DNA of 64,000 nucleotides from Loigolactobacillus jiayinensis (GTDB lineage: Bacteria; Bacillota; Bacilli; Lactobacillales; Lactobacillaceae): the NCBI RefSeq assembly GCF_003946445.1, contig NZ_RHOF01000006.1, forward strand, positions 33,030-97,029, written 5' to 3'. Position numbers and translations under genes: made by a program. Every line of letters starts with the position of its first letter. Within the stretch, counting starts at the first letter, position 1. The notes beneath the pieces were generated by a model that saw only the letters and a program-made list of their open reading frames with translations, did no database searches and had not been told where the DNA came from. This document shows positions 1-7,618 of the stretch, piece after piece.

Positions 1-44
1 AGTAAAACACGAATCGTATTATCGTTAATGCGTTCCATTTCCAT
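1..44 (-). CDS. mecA: MecA adaptor protein, 5' end only
   Basis: Only the first 14-15 codons lie in the window; the gene continues past position 1. The readable N-terminus is MEMERINDNTIRVLL, which matches the highly conserved start of MecA, the adaptor that delivers unfolded or regulatory proteins (ComK/ComX, Spx network) to ClpC-ClpP. The ATG is at 42-44 with a GGGGTG Shine-Dalgarno just upstream. In many Bacilli mecA lies directly downstream of spx, and that is the arrangement here. The product call rests on the N-terminal motif plus this neighbourhood. Confidence 0.85.
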   Translation of the reverse strand, partial: MEMERINDNTIRVL

Positions 45-67
45 GATTGTTGCACCCCGCTTTTCTA

Positions 68-102
68 TTCAGGTACATCTCTACAAATACATTGTACCTG
101 AA
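68..102. promoter_or_regulatory. Perfect inverted repeat upstream of mecA
   Basis: TTCAGGTACA (68-77) and TGTACCTGAA (93-102) form a perfect 10-bp inverted repeat with a 15-bp spacer, about 25-60 bp upstream of the mecA start codon. There is no following T-run on the mecA strand, so it is not an obvious terminator. It could be an operator or a 5'-UTR hairpin controlling mecA. Confidence 0.5.
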
Positions 103-156
103 TTTAGGTGATTGTAAAGTAAGGTACTCTATTTTTTACACATTCACCAATTAGCC

Positions 157-201
157 GTAAAAAAAGACCTACTTAATGGAAGTTATCCTTAAGTAAGCCT
201 A
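157..201 (-). terminator. Rho-independent terminator after spx
   Basis: On the minus strand an imperfect stem built from GCTTACTTAAGGA and TCCATTAAGTAGGT, including G-T wobbles, is followed by seven T. It lies between spx and mecA and probably ends the spx transcript. Between it and the end of spx (202-343) I see nothing else recognisable. Confidence 0.7.
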
Positions 202-343
202 GTTAATAATCTATTTTATTGAGCAAACAGTCTAAACAGCAACGTTGTGAACATGCCCTTGTGTATACTTGAAAAAAATGCAGACTCCACTTGGCAATCT
301 GGTGATCAGCAAGTTACTAATAAGGCGTTAACGTTAGCTAGTC

Positions 344-742
344 TTAGACACCAGCCCGCATTTTGATCAAGCTTAATTCCAAAGCCCGAACCCGGCGTGG
401 TAAAAAGCGACGAATCTCATCTTCATTAAAACCAACTTGCAGGCGCTTCTCGTCGATCACGATTGGGCGACGTACTAAACCGGGATGCTGTTGAATCAAA
501 GCAAACAAACTACGTAACGAAAGACTGTCCAAATCAATGTGTAGATCTTGAAATGTTTTGGAACGAGTTGAAATGATTTCCTCAGTACCACTTTCGGTCA
601 TTCGTAGAATCTCTTTGATTTCCGGAATTGTCAACGGTTCAGCAAAAATATTTCGTTCAATGAATGGGATATCATGCTCTTTCAGCCACGCACGAGCCTT
701 ACGGCAGGAAGTACAGCTTGGTGAAGTATAAAGTATTACCAT
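344..742 (-). CDS. spx: Spx/ArsC-family transcriptional regulator
   Basis: 132 aa, the usual Spx length. Spx binds the alpha C-terminal domain of RNA polymerase and redirects transcription under thiol or oxidative stress. The thioredoxin-like N-terminus [15 protein letters not shown] carries the CxxC redox switch, and [20 protein letters not shown] is the typical C-terminal ArsC/Spx motif. The start at 742 is chosen because AAAGGA sits 8 nt upstream of this ATG; an in-frame upstream extension lacks a ribosome site. The downstream neighbour is mecA. A cre-like sequence (803-816) lies upstream but misses two consensus positions. Spx paralogues are common in lactobacilli, so the exact paralogue is not resolved. 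Confidence 0.92.
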   Translation of the reverse strand: MVILYTSPSCTSCRKARAWLKEHDIPFIERNIFAEPLTIPEIKEILRMTESGTEEIISTRSKTFQDLHIDLDSLSLRSLFALIQQHPGLVRRPIVIDEKRLQVGFNEDEIRRFLPRRVRALELSLIKMRAGV

Positions 743-872
743 ATTTCTCATCCTTTCCGCGTTTAATGAATAACTCGTGGGTGTCAATTACCTACAAGAA
801 CATTGTAAACGTTTTAGGGCATTTAGTCTATAGTAATTTAAGATAATTTATCTATTTATGACATTATTTTAC

Positions 873-1613
873 TTAAATATCTAATTTCAAGTCTTTTTGT
901 GCGAGAATAACCGGAATTTTTGGCCCCGCTGCTGTCGCTGTTTCCTGTCTTAATTGATTGAGGTCTGTATCCTGCGGTAGATGACTGATCAGCACCTGCT
1001 TAACGGCTGCATCTTTAGCCAATAAGCCAGACTGCGTCGACGTCATATGGGCGATCGTTCCTGTTTTACTTTTAAGGAAATTGGTGTCCGTGATCAATAG
1101 ATCAGCATGGTGTGCAAACTGTGGTAACTGATTAAAATAAGCTGTATCCGCCGTATAAACTAATACCTTGCCTGTAGCGCGCTCAACGATCCGCACCGCA
1201 TAGGCTGGCACTGGATGCACTGTTGGTAAAAAAGTAATCTCAAACGGCCCTAACGTGGTTTTACGCTGTGGCTGATAGGCCACCCCAGTCGTGATTCCTT
1301 GCATGGTCAAACTGGCAAAATGTAGTGGATCAGCGGTATGACCATAAATAGGCAGTTGTGGCTCTTTTTTGGCGCCTTGATGTAATTGCCAATAGTATTG
1401 CAAAACACCGATATCAGCGATGTGATCGTGATGATAATGTGACAATAAAACCGCATCTAATTGCAGTGGATCAAGATGATGCTGCAAGCTTAGCAGCGCA
1501 CCACTACCACAATCTAACAACAGATTAAAATCTTCCGTCTGCACTAAATATGCACTGGTACCGACGTCTTGATAAGGATAACCACCATACATCCCTAGAA
1601 CCGTTAATTTCAT
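873..1613 (-). CDS. MBL-fold metallo-hydrolase (YhfI/RNase Z-like)
   Basis: 246 aa, a single metallo-beta-lactamase domain. The metal-binding motif HYHHDH is at about residues 59-64, a further His lies in PTVHPVPAYAVR, Asp in YTADTAY, and a C-terminal His in VLISHLPQDT. The set fits the two-metal site of the RNase Z-like/YhfI subfamily of small hydrolases. The substrate is unknown; no RNase Z exosite arm is visible, so tRNA processing is unlikely. The start ATG at 1613 has only a weak AGG ribosome site. It stands alone between spx and a divergent unknown gene. The family is secure, the function is not. Confidence 0.85.
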   Translation of the reverse strand: MKLTVLGMYGGYPYQDVGTSAYLVQTEDFNLLLDCGSGALLSLQHHLDPLQLDAVLLSHYHHDHIADIGVLQYYWQLHQGAKKEPQLPIYGHTADPLHFASLTMQGITTGVAYQPQRKTTLGPFEITFLPTVHPVPAYAVRIVERATGKVLVYTADTAYFNQLPQFAHHADLLITDTNFLKSKTGTIAHMTSTQSGLLAKDAAVKQVLISHLPQDTDLNQLRQETATAAGPKIPVILAQKDLKLDI

Positions 1614-1720
1614 GATTAAAACCTGCTTTCTTTAATTTGTTGACTGCTTTCAGTATAACAGTTTCTCGCTATTTTTGACTAACCACCATTAGTTCTGACG
1701 CTATGATAAAATAAAACTAA

Positions 1721-1791
1721 GTTACACCTATTAATGCTGAATTGCGTTATGCTATAGGTGTAGTAAATGAAAATCTTGGTAAGGGGTGTAA
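1721..1791 (+). promoter_or_regulatory. Threefold GTTACACC-type repeat over promoter and SD
   Basis: TACACCTAT (1723-1731) and ATAGGTGTA (1754-1762) are perfect inverted arms, 31 bp apart centre to centre, about three helical turns. A third copy, GGTGTAAC (1784-1791), overlaps the Shine-Dalgarno of the downstream gene. The layout suggests an operator for a dimeric or tetrameric repressor; the regulator is not identifiable here. Confidence 0.5.
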
Positions 1792-1796
1792 CTATC

Positions 1797-2300
1797 ATGA
1801 TTAATAAAATCATTTCAACTTTTGGCTCGCAGGCAATACTGGCAAAATACTTGGACCGGGAACCACAGCGGCAATTATTGCTATTGAAACCATCTGAATC
1901 AGATGAAGATTTCCAATTATTAGACTTATCGAATCAGCCAACATTCTTCAATAGTCCGCTACGTTATGATGTGCGTTATCATATTGGTACTAGTAATTTC
2001 ACTGGCTTTTTCAGTTTTTTGTATCTAACCTTTACAACGGAAGACAGCGTCAAAGTATTCCGTGCCCAATTTGATCAATTATGCAAACAAGCAGATCAGT
2101 TCATTGGTCTCAATGATTTATTTTTACTGCGCGTCGACGCTGCTCGCATCGAATATGTTATTTTTTCAATTTGGCAGCGTGACGCCGACTTTTTCAATTG
2201 GCGTAATTCAACTGACTTTCAGCAGCTTAAGCCTTATTTACGTGCTGGCCACGGTGTTCAACAATTCCATCAAACTAATTACGTACTCGCACAAGAATAA
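1797..2300 (+). CDS. Conserved hypothetical protein, 167 aa
   Basis: I do not recognise a family. The start at 1797 is chosen because AAGGGGTG lies 9 nt upstream; a longer in-frame reading would begin inside the promoter region. The protein starts MINKIISTFGSQAILAKY and is rich in aromatic and acidic residues, with no signal peptide and no transmembrane segment. A stretch around residues 60-100 (VRYHIGTSNFTGFFSFLYL, then FTTEDSVKVF) looks like alternating beta strands, suggesting a small alpha/beta cytoplasmic protein. It is a single-gene unit with an operator-like repeat upstream and a bidirectional terminator downstream, which suggests it is individually regulated. Confidence 0.7.
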   Translation: MINKIISTFGSQAILAKYLDREPQRQLLLLKPSESDEDFQLLDLSNQPTFFNSPLRYDVRYHIGTSNFTGFFSFLYLTFTTEDSVKVFRAQFDQLCKQADQFIGLNDLFLLRVDAARIEYVIFSIWQRDADFFNWRNSTDFQQLKPYLRAGHGVQQFHQTNYVLAQE

Positions 2301-2342
2301 GTAGTTAAAGAAGCCTGTAATTACAGGCTTTTTAACTGCTTA
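2300..2342. terminator. Bidirectional terminator between convergent genes
   Basis: AGTTAAAGAAGCCTGTAATT pairs with AATTACAGGCTTTTTAACT, giving a nearly symmetrical stem with A- and T-rich flanks on both strands. It ends both the 167-aa gene and the ABC permease gene that converge here. Confidence 0.8.
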
Positions 2343-4382
2343 TTTTTGTTGGACCAATTTGTAGTAAGCATTGGCCGTCAACCAACAGTAGCCAGTATAA
2401 ACAACCAAATAAACCAACCCAATAATATAGGCGAAGGTCAGATCAAGTTGATTCAACCAAACATTCAGTATGTGTAACGCAAAATAAGCATTAACTAGCC
2501 CTAACCCAACTGGCAACAAAAATGTCACGACAGTTTGACTATAGATTGCTTGCCGCACCGCATGTCGGCCCAGCCCTAACTTAGCTAACAAGGCGTACTG
2601 ACTGCGATTCTCCGCAGCTTCAGCTAATTGTTTCAACATTATAATACTGCCTGTGGCCATAATGAAAATTAGGCTCACGAAACCAGTGATATAAGCATCC
2701 AAACCAAATAGCGTCCGTAAATCATGCACACGCGGGTAACGCACATTCAATAAGGGTAGGCTATAATTAGCATTATTCTCTGTCACCGGGTGCATTAATT
2801 GTTGAAAATGTAAATTTGCAAAATTTGCTTTATTCGTAGTCGGCTGAAATTGCCATTCTCGTTGGCCGTAGTTTTTAGCCAAGTGCTTACTTACACGCTC
2901 ACTTTTGGCAGTATGGGCAAAATCAAACGCCAGCGGCTGGGTTTGTGCATCTGCCGCTAATCGCTGGTAGGTCTGATCACTAACGACTAAGCCCGTTTCA
3001 CCAACATAATTACTGGACCCATACGGAAAAACGTGGCTGATCTGCTTGACTGCCAATTTTTTTATTTGTGGCGTATTTAACTGTATCGCTAATCGGCCTT
3101 GATGCGACGCCTGACCTGCATTGCTGACCTGCCGAATCAATAACACACTTTGTTGCTCAGTCAGTGTCAAAGCTGGCAAATCAGGCTGAATTTGCTGCAT
3201 AGCGTGATAATCAGTTAACCGAATCACTGAAATTGGCCCTACATATGCGCCATAATTTAGCGCTAAGGCGGAACGTAATTTAAAACGTGCGCTAACCACT
3301 TTTAATCTGGCCGTCTGCGTGGTCCGAATTGGAATCCGCGCTTGCACTAACGCTTTTTTCACTGGTGCACTTAGCTGCTTCTCCACCGTCAAAGCAACCG
3401 GCTGCTCATCATTCAAAACACTTTGTGTGCCCGCGTACAATATGGTCATGCTACCAAGAATAGTCAACGTAATCGCAGTTAAAATTGTGACTAACCAAGA
3501 AATAGACCCATTACGTTTGAGCCGTTGCGCTAAATTGGCCAACGTTACCAGCCGTAAGCCATGATAGCTAAAGCGCTTATGCCGCCGCAACAGCTGTAAA
3601 ATTAGACTTAGCGATGCCTGATAAAAAAGATAAGTTCCCACCAACACTGCCACCAAAATCAGTAATGGCAATACCATAAAAGCCGTGCTACCAAAAAATA
3701 AGTAATGGTGCACCACGCTGCTGTAATTTTGCGCCGACCAATAAGCGTACCCTAGTAATAACAGGCCAATGCCGCCACCCAAATAATGCCAAATACTAAT
3801 GTGGCTGGTTGCCGGCGGTTTCTGCCGAAATAATTCAGCTAAACGATGGCGATAAACTAAGCTGGCATCCATGACCGCGAGAATCACCACCAACACAAGA
3901 AAAATACTGGTCGTTTGCCCCACTGCTGCCCACGAAAAAAGTAATGTAGTTGCCAACGTAATATCAAGCAAGCGTAACAACAACATGGCCAATAACTTGG
4001 ATAATAAGATACCCAATAATAGCCCTAGCACTAGCGACACCAGCCCAAGTAATAAGTTTTCCAAGAAAAACAACAGCCCAATTCGCCAACGTGTGACGCC
4101 TAATAAGTTGAATAAGCCAATTTCTTGGTGCCGTTGTTGCATAAAAAATAAATTGGCGTAAAGCATAAACGCCGCCATGAATAAGACGATGAAAAAGCTG
4201 GTCGTCAGTAAGGCAAAGCGTACTCGTTGCTGTTGGGCCACCGCCGGTAAGAACTTTGCTGTTGTGGCCATCACGTTGAAGGAAAAGAAAATTGTGATGG
4301 CCAGCGCACAAGCCAATACATAAGCCAAATAATGGCTAAACCGTGCACGCGCATTTTTAAATGCTAGTCGTAAAAGGACCAT
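2340..4382 (-). CDS. BceB-type ABC transporter permease
   Basis: 680 aa, in the usual 630-690 range of the BceB/VraG peptide-resistance permeases. The N-terminal membrane segment begins near residue 10 (YLAYVLACALAITIFFSF). Several further helices follow, then a large extracellular domain of about 200 residues (roughly 325-530), then FtsX-type C-terminal helices. Such permeases take part in resistance to cell-wall-active peptides and act as the actual sensor for the kinase. The start at 4382 lies 8 nt after GGAGG and makes the gene overlap the ATPase gene by 26 bp, so translation is coupled. It is divergent from a BceRS-like two-component system. The peptide substrate cannot be predicted. Confidence 0.85.
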   Translation of the reverse strand: MVLLRLAFKNARARFSHYLAYVLACALAITIFFSFNVMATTAKFLPAVAQQQRVRFALLTTSFFIVLFMAAFMLYANLFFMQQRHQEIGLFNLLGVTRWRIGLLFFLENLLLGLVSLVLGLLLGILLSKLLAMLLLRLLDITLATTLLFSWAAVGQTTSIFLVLVVILAVMDASLVYRHRLAELFRQKPPATSHISIWHYLGGGIGLLLLGYAYWSAQNYSSVVHHYLFFGSTAFMVLPLLILVAVLVGTYLFYQASLSLILQLLRRHKRFSYHGLRLVTLANLAQRLKRNGSISWLVTILTAITLTILGSMTILYAGTQSVLNDEQPVALTVEKQLSAPVKKALVQARIPIRTTQTARLKVVSARFKLRSALALNYGAYVGPISVIRLTDYHAMQQIQPDLPALTLTEQQSVLLIRQVSNAGQASHQGRLAIQLNTPQIKKLAVKQISHVFPYGSSNYVGETGLVVSDQTYQRLAADAQTQPLAFDFAHTAKSERVSKHLAKNYGQREWQFQPTTNKANFANLHFQQLMHPVTENNANYSLPLLNVRYPRVHDLRTLFGLDAYITGFVSLIFIMATGSIIMLKQLAEAAENRSQYALLAKLGLGRHAVRQAIYSQTVVTFLLPVGLGLVNAYFALHILNVWLNQLDLTFAYIIGLVYLVVYTGYCWLTANAYYKLVQQK

Positions 4383-5136
4383 TCGCATTGCCTCCCCCAC
4401 CAATCGTCGCCTGCATATCAATTACTTGTTGAAAAAAAGCTTGGCGGCTACCTTGACGGACGATTTCAGAAAAAATTGCACCATCCTTGATAAATAAAAT
4501 TCGTTTGCAATAGCTGGCGGTAAACGCATCATGGGTCACTAAAACAATTGTCGTTCCTAGCTGCTGATTGATTGTTGTTAAATAGCGTAATAACTCAGTC
4601 GCCGCTTGTGAATCCAGGCTTCCTGTCGGCTCATCGGCAAATAACAACTGGGGCTGATTAATAATTGCCCGACCACAAGCTACCCGTTGCTTTTGCCCAA
4701 TTGAAATTTCGTCTGGATAGCGCGCTAAAATCGCAGTCAGGCCCAACAAGTGGACCGTTTTCTGCAATGCTTCTTCAATCACCGGCACCTTCAGTCCGGC
4801 TAGGGTCAGCGGTAAAATAATGTTCTCGCGCACCGTCAAAGCCGCAAGTAAATTGAAATCTTGAAAAATAAAGCCGAGTTGTTCGCGCCGAAATTTAGCC
4901 AACACCCGCTCGCTTAAGTAAGTGACGTCTTTGCCAGCAATTTTAATTTGGCCACTAGTTGGCCGATCAATCGTGGCCATCATGTTTAGCAAAGTTGTTT
5001 TACCAGCACCAGATGGGCCCATAATACCGACAAACTCGCCCTGAGCCACCGCTAAACTAATTCCTGCGACTGCTGTAACTAAGCTTAAGCGATGCCCGTA
5101 TACCTTATGCACGTCATGTACGTCGATCAATGGCAT
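4357..5136 (-). CDS. BceA-type ABC transporter ATP-binding protein
   Basis: 259 aa. Walker A GPSGAGKTTLLN, Q-loop FQDFNLL, Walker B LLFADEPTGSLD and H-loop LVTHD are all present. The ABC signature reads ISIGQKQR instead of the usual LSGGQ(Q/K)QR: the two Gly positions are Ile-Gly, which is unusual. The C-terminal extension (FFQQVIDMQATIGGG) resembles BceA proteins. The start at 5136 is 6 nt after AAAGGAGG; the upstream in-frame residues are discarded because they run into the divergent promoter. It forms one unit with the permease behind it. Confidence 0.88.
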   Translation of the reverse strand: MPLIDVHDVHKVYGHRLSLVTAVAGISLAVAQGEFVGIMGPSGAGKTTLLNMMATIDRPTSGQIKIAGKDVTYLSERVLAKFRREQLGFIFQDFNLLAALTVRENIILPLTLAGLKVPVIEEALQKTVHLLGLTAILARYPDEISIGQKQRVACGRAIINQPQLLFADEPTGSLDSQAATELLRYLTTINQQLGTTIVLVTHDAFTASYCKRILFIKDGAIFSEIVRQGSRQAFFQQVIDMQATIGGGGNANGPFTTSI

Positions 5137-5204
5137 AAGCATCCTCCTTTGTGTTCTAGTAATCATAGCAAATTTCACCTCTTTTGACCTACGACTTCCG
5201 GCGG

Positions 5205-5233
5205 TTGAATTTATCAGTATTAATCGGTAGGAT
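5205..5233 (+). promoter_or_regulatory. Predicted promoter of the two-component operon
   Basis: TTGAAT (5205-5210) and TAGGAT (5228-5233) are separated by 17 bp, placing a start site about 20 bp ahead of the response-regulator start codon. Read by eye only. Confidence 0.5.
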
Positions 5234-5257
5234 AGAATCAAAGTGAGGTTAGTGCGT

Positions 5258-5932
5258 ATGTTTAAAATAATGATCATTGAAGACGAGGCCACCATCGTCG
5301 ACCTGATCACCACTTATTTACAGAAATGGCAATTAACGACAATTGGCGTCACCAATTTTGAAACCATCTTTACACAATTTCAAAGTGAACAACCAGACCT
5401 AGTATTATTGGATATTAATTTACCGGTCTACGATGGCTTTTATTGGGTCCAGAAAATTCGTGCCGTCTCTAAAGTCCCAATTATTTTCATTTCTAGCCGC
5501 AACACCAATATGGATAAGGTAATGGCCATGAATATGGGCGGTGACGATTACATCACCAAGCCATTTTCGTTGGAAGTATTGACCGCCAAAATTAATGCCT
5601 TATTGCGCCGCACCTACAATTATGCCACAGCCAGCAGCGAAACCTTGGCGCACAATGGCTTACTGCTTAATTTACAAAACGGTAGCGCGCAGGTGGGCAC
5701 CACCGAAATTGACTTATCTAAAAATGAATACAAGCTACTGCAATATTTGTTGCGCCAACACGGTCAAATCGTTAGCCGCGAAAAACTGCTACGCGCGCTC
5801 TGGGCTGACGAACGTTTTGTCGATGACAACACGCTAACCGTCAATATTAACCGCCTGCGTAAAAAAATCGAGCAAGCTGGCCTCACCGGTTACATTGAAA
5901 CAAAAATCGGCCAAGGCTACTTAGTTCCCTAA
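5258..5932 (+). CDS. OmpR-family response regulator (BceR-like)
   Basis: 224 aa. The receiver domain starts FKIMIIEDEA (acidic pocket), the phosphoacceptor Asp lies in LVLLDINLPVYDG, Thr/Ser is in IIFISSRN and the conserved Lys in DDYITKPF. The winged-helix DNA-binding domain fills about residues 125-224 (IDLSKNEYKLLQYLL, then VDDNTLTVNINRLRKKIE). The start at 5258 follows GTGAGG. It is 13 bp ahead of the sensor kinase and divergent from the ABC transporter, the standard layout for antimicrobial-peptide detoxification modules, so it probably activates the transporter operon. Confidence 0.9.
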   Translation: MFKIMIIEDEATIVDLITTYLQKWQLTTIGVTNFETIFTQFQSEQPDLVLLDINLPVYDGFYWVQKIRAVSKVPIIFISSRNTNMDKVMAMNMGGDDYITKPFSLEVLTAKINALLRRTYNYATASSETLAHNGLLLNLQNGSAQVGTTEIDLSKNEYKLLQYLLRQHGQIVSREKLLRALWADERFVDDNTLTVNINRLRKKIEQAGLTGYIETKIGQGYLVP

Positions 5933-5945
5933 CTAGAGGTATGCC

Positions 5946-6989
5946 ATGACTTTTTTTAAATACGTACACGATCATTACTTAGCTGGTCTTTTTTTCATTT
6001 TCTGCGTGGCCTTAACTAATCTTATTTTGTGGCTACAACCGCAGCAAACAATTGCCGTTAGTGACCTTCTTTATCTCGATGTGTTATTAGGCTTGTTTTT
6101 TTGCCTTTATTTTTCCGCGTCTTATTGGCAACAGCGCCGTTGGTACCGGGAAATCAAGTTACGGCGTGCTGCTGGTGCCGACAGTTTAACTTGGCGCCTA
6201 GAACCTTCTAACCGTTTTGCTGAGTGTGAAACTGCGGCGTACGTTAACCAATTATTAGATTATCACCAGCAAAGCTTAGAGCAGTTACGCCAAGCACAAC
6301 AAGATCAAAAAGAGTTCATTGCAAGCTGGGTCCATGATATTAAAGTACCCCTAGCGGCTTTGCAAATGCTCAACGAAACTTATCAAGCGCAACTACCAGA
6401 AAAAGCCAACTATCAGCTCACCGATGAATTGACCCGTATTGATCATTATGTTGAACAGGTCCTCTATTACTCACGCTTGGATGCTTTTTCCAAGGATTAT
6501 TTAATTCAGGAATATGCCTTGGCACCAATCATTAACCAAGTTGTCAGTGAAAATGCCACTTATTTTCTACATAAGCAGATCCACTTTCAACTAGTTGGTG
6601 CGGCTACTGTACTGACGGACGAAAAATGGCTGCATTTCATTTTAACTCAAATCATTAGCAACAGCCTAAAATACACCGCTACCAGCGGCCAGATCACCGT
6701 CAGCTTACAACAAAACCAACAAGGCGTCCAGCTACAGATCAGCGATACAGGTATCGGCATCCCCGAACAAGACCTAAGCCGCATATTCACCAAAGGCTTC
6801 ACTGGTAGCAACGGCCGGCAAGTCGTGAATAACGCCACTGGTTTAGGGTTATATTTGGCGCAACAAATGTGCATTAAGCTCGGTCATCAACTTAGCGTCA
6901 CCTCAACCGTCGGCGTCGGTACGACAATGACCTTGCTTTTTCCATTTTTAAGTTATTACGACAACGAATTTAGCCCAACAACGCACTAA
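5946..6989 (+). CDS. Intramembrane-sensing histidine kinase (BceS-like)
   Basis: 347 aa. Two N-terminal membrane helices (about residues 13-31 and 40-60) are joined by a very short loop, so there is no extracellular sensor domain, as in BceS-type kinases that are triggered through the ABC permease. The H-box is FIASWVHDIKVPLAALQ with the phosphorylated His near residue 130. The N-box is ISNSLKYT, the G1 box DTGIGIP and the G2 region GLGLYLA. Start ATG at 5946 follows AGAGG. It partners the response regulator directly upstream. Confidence 0.9.
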   Translation: MTFFKYVHDHYLAGLFFIFCVALTNLILWLQPQQTIAVSDLLYLDVLLGLFFCLYFSASYWQQRRWYREIKLRRAAGADSLTWRLEPSNRFAECETAAYVNQLLDYHQQSLEQLRQAQQDQKEFIASWVHDIKVPLAALQMLNETYQAQLPEKANYQLTDELTRIDHYVEQVLYYSRLDAFSKDYLIQEYALAPIINQVVSENATYFLHKQIHFQLVGAATVLTDEKWLHFILTQIISNSLKYTATSGQITVSLQQNQQGVQLQISDTGIGIPEQDLSRIFTKGFTGSNGRQVVNNATGLGLYLAQQMCIKLGHQLSVTSTVGVGTTMTLLFPFLSYYDNEFSPTTH

Positions 6990-7031
6990 AAAACACTATT
7001 CACCGTAAATCTTGGGTGAATAGTGTTTTTT
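6988..7031. terminator. Bidirectional terminator between kinase gene and nrdG
   Basis: AAAAACACTATTCACC pairs with GGTGAATAGTGTTTTTT around a short AT-rich loop. It serves the convergent kinase and nrdG transcripts. Confidence 0.85.
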
Positions 7032-7609
7032 CATTTGATTAAATTAGCCCACAGCGTCACGGTACCACTAGTCAGTGAGCGTTGAACGTCGATAATGCGC
7101 TGATTGGCGCTACCACGAAATTGCAACGTCAAGTCCTTTTGCGCCTGTAAAAAGCGGCCATCAACCAGCACGTCTAGCTCCCTTAATAAAGCTAGCTTAT
7201 CTGGTGTCTCCTGCTGTAATTCGGCCCAAGTATAGCCGGTCCATGACCAAACATCCTTGGTGTGGCCAAATTCTGCGCGCAGTCGCTGCACCAGTGCTAA
7301 ACAGACTTGCGTATTAAGGAATGGCTCACCGCCTAACAAGGTTAATCCCTGAACGTACGGCTGCGCCAAATCAGCGATGATTTGATCTTCCAACTCCTGT
7401 GTGTACGGCTGCCCATAATTAAAATTCTGGGCGATTTTATTGTAACAACCAGGGCAGGCAAACTTACAGCCAGAAACGTATAAACTATTACGAACCCCTT
7501 CGCCATCAACAAAGTTAAACGGCTTATAGTCAGCAATCCGTTTTTGACTCAGTTCTTGCGCCTGCCATTCCTGTGGTTGCGGATTCTGTGGTAATTTTAT
7601 TTGTCCCAT
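7031..7609 (-). CDS. nrdG: Anaerobic ribonucleotide reductase activase (radical SAM)
   Basis: 192 aa. It generates the glycyl radical on NrdD using an iron-sulfur cluster and S-adenosylmethionine. The radical SAM motif is CKFACPGCYN (CxxxCxxC, about residues 46-53), preceded by NFVDGEGVRNSLYVSGC, with LLGGEPFLN as the SAM-binding GGE motif. The ATG at 7609 is preferred over a GTG at 7618, because the AGGTGG ribosome site would be too close to the latter. The ribosome site overlaps the nrdD stop codon, so the two genes are translationally linked. Confidence 0.95.
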   Translation of the reverse strand: MGQIKLPQNPQPQEWQAQELSQKRIADYKPFNFVDGEGVRNSLYVSGCKFACPGCYNKIAQNFNYGQPYTQELEDQIIADLAQPYVQGLTLLGGEPFLNTQVCLALVQRLRAEFGHTKDVWSWTGYTWAELQQETPDKLALLRELDVLVDGRFLQAQKDLTLQFRGSANQRIIDVQRSLTSGTVTLWANLIK

Positions 7610-7618
7610 GGCCACCAC

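Noticed and set aside
803..816. cre-like catabolite site upstream of spx (TGTAAACGTTTTAG)
   Set aside because: Matches only the first half well; two conserved 3' positions differ, so CcpA control is not supported.
3964..4311. 115-codon same-strand frame within the BceB-type permease gene
   Set aside because: Alternate reading of the permease coding sequence; no ribosome site and composition of a frame-shifted shadow.
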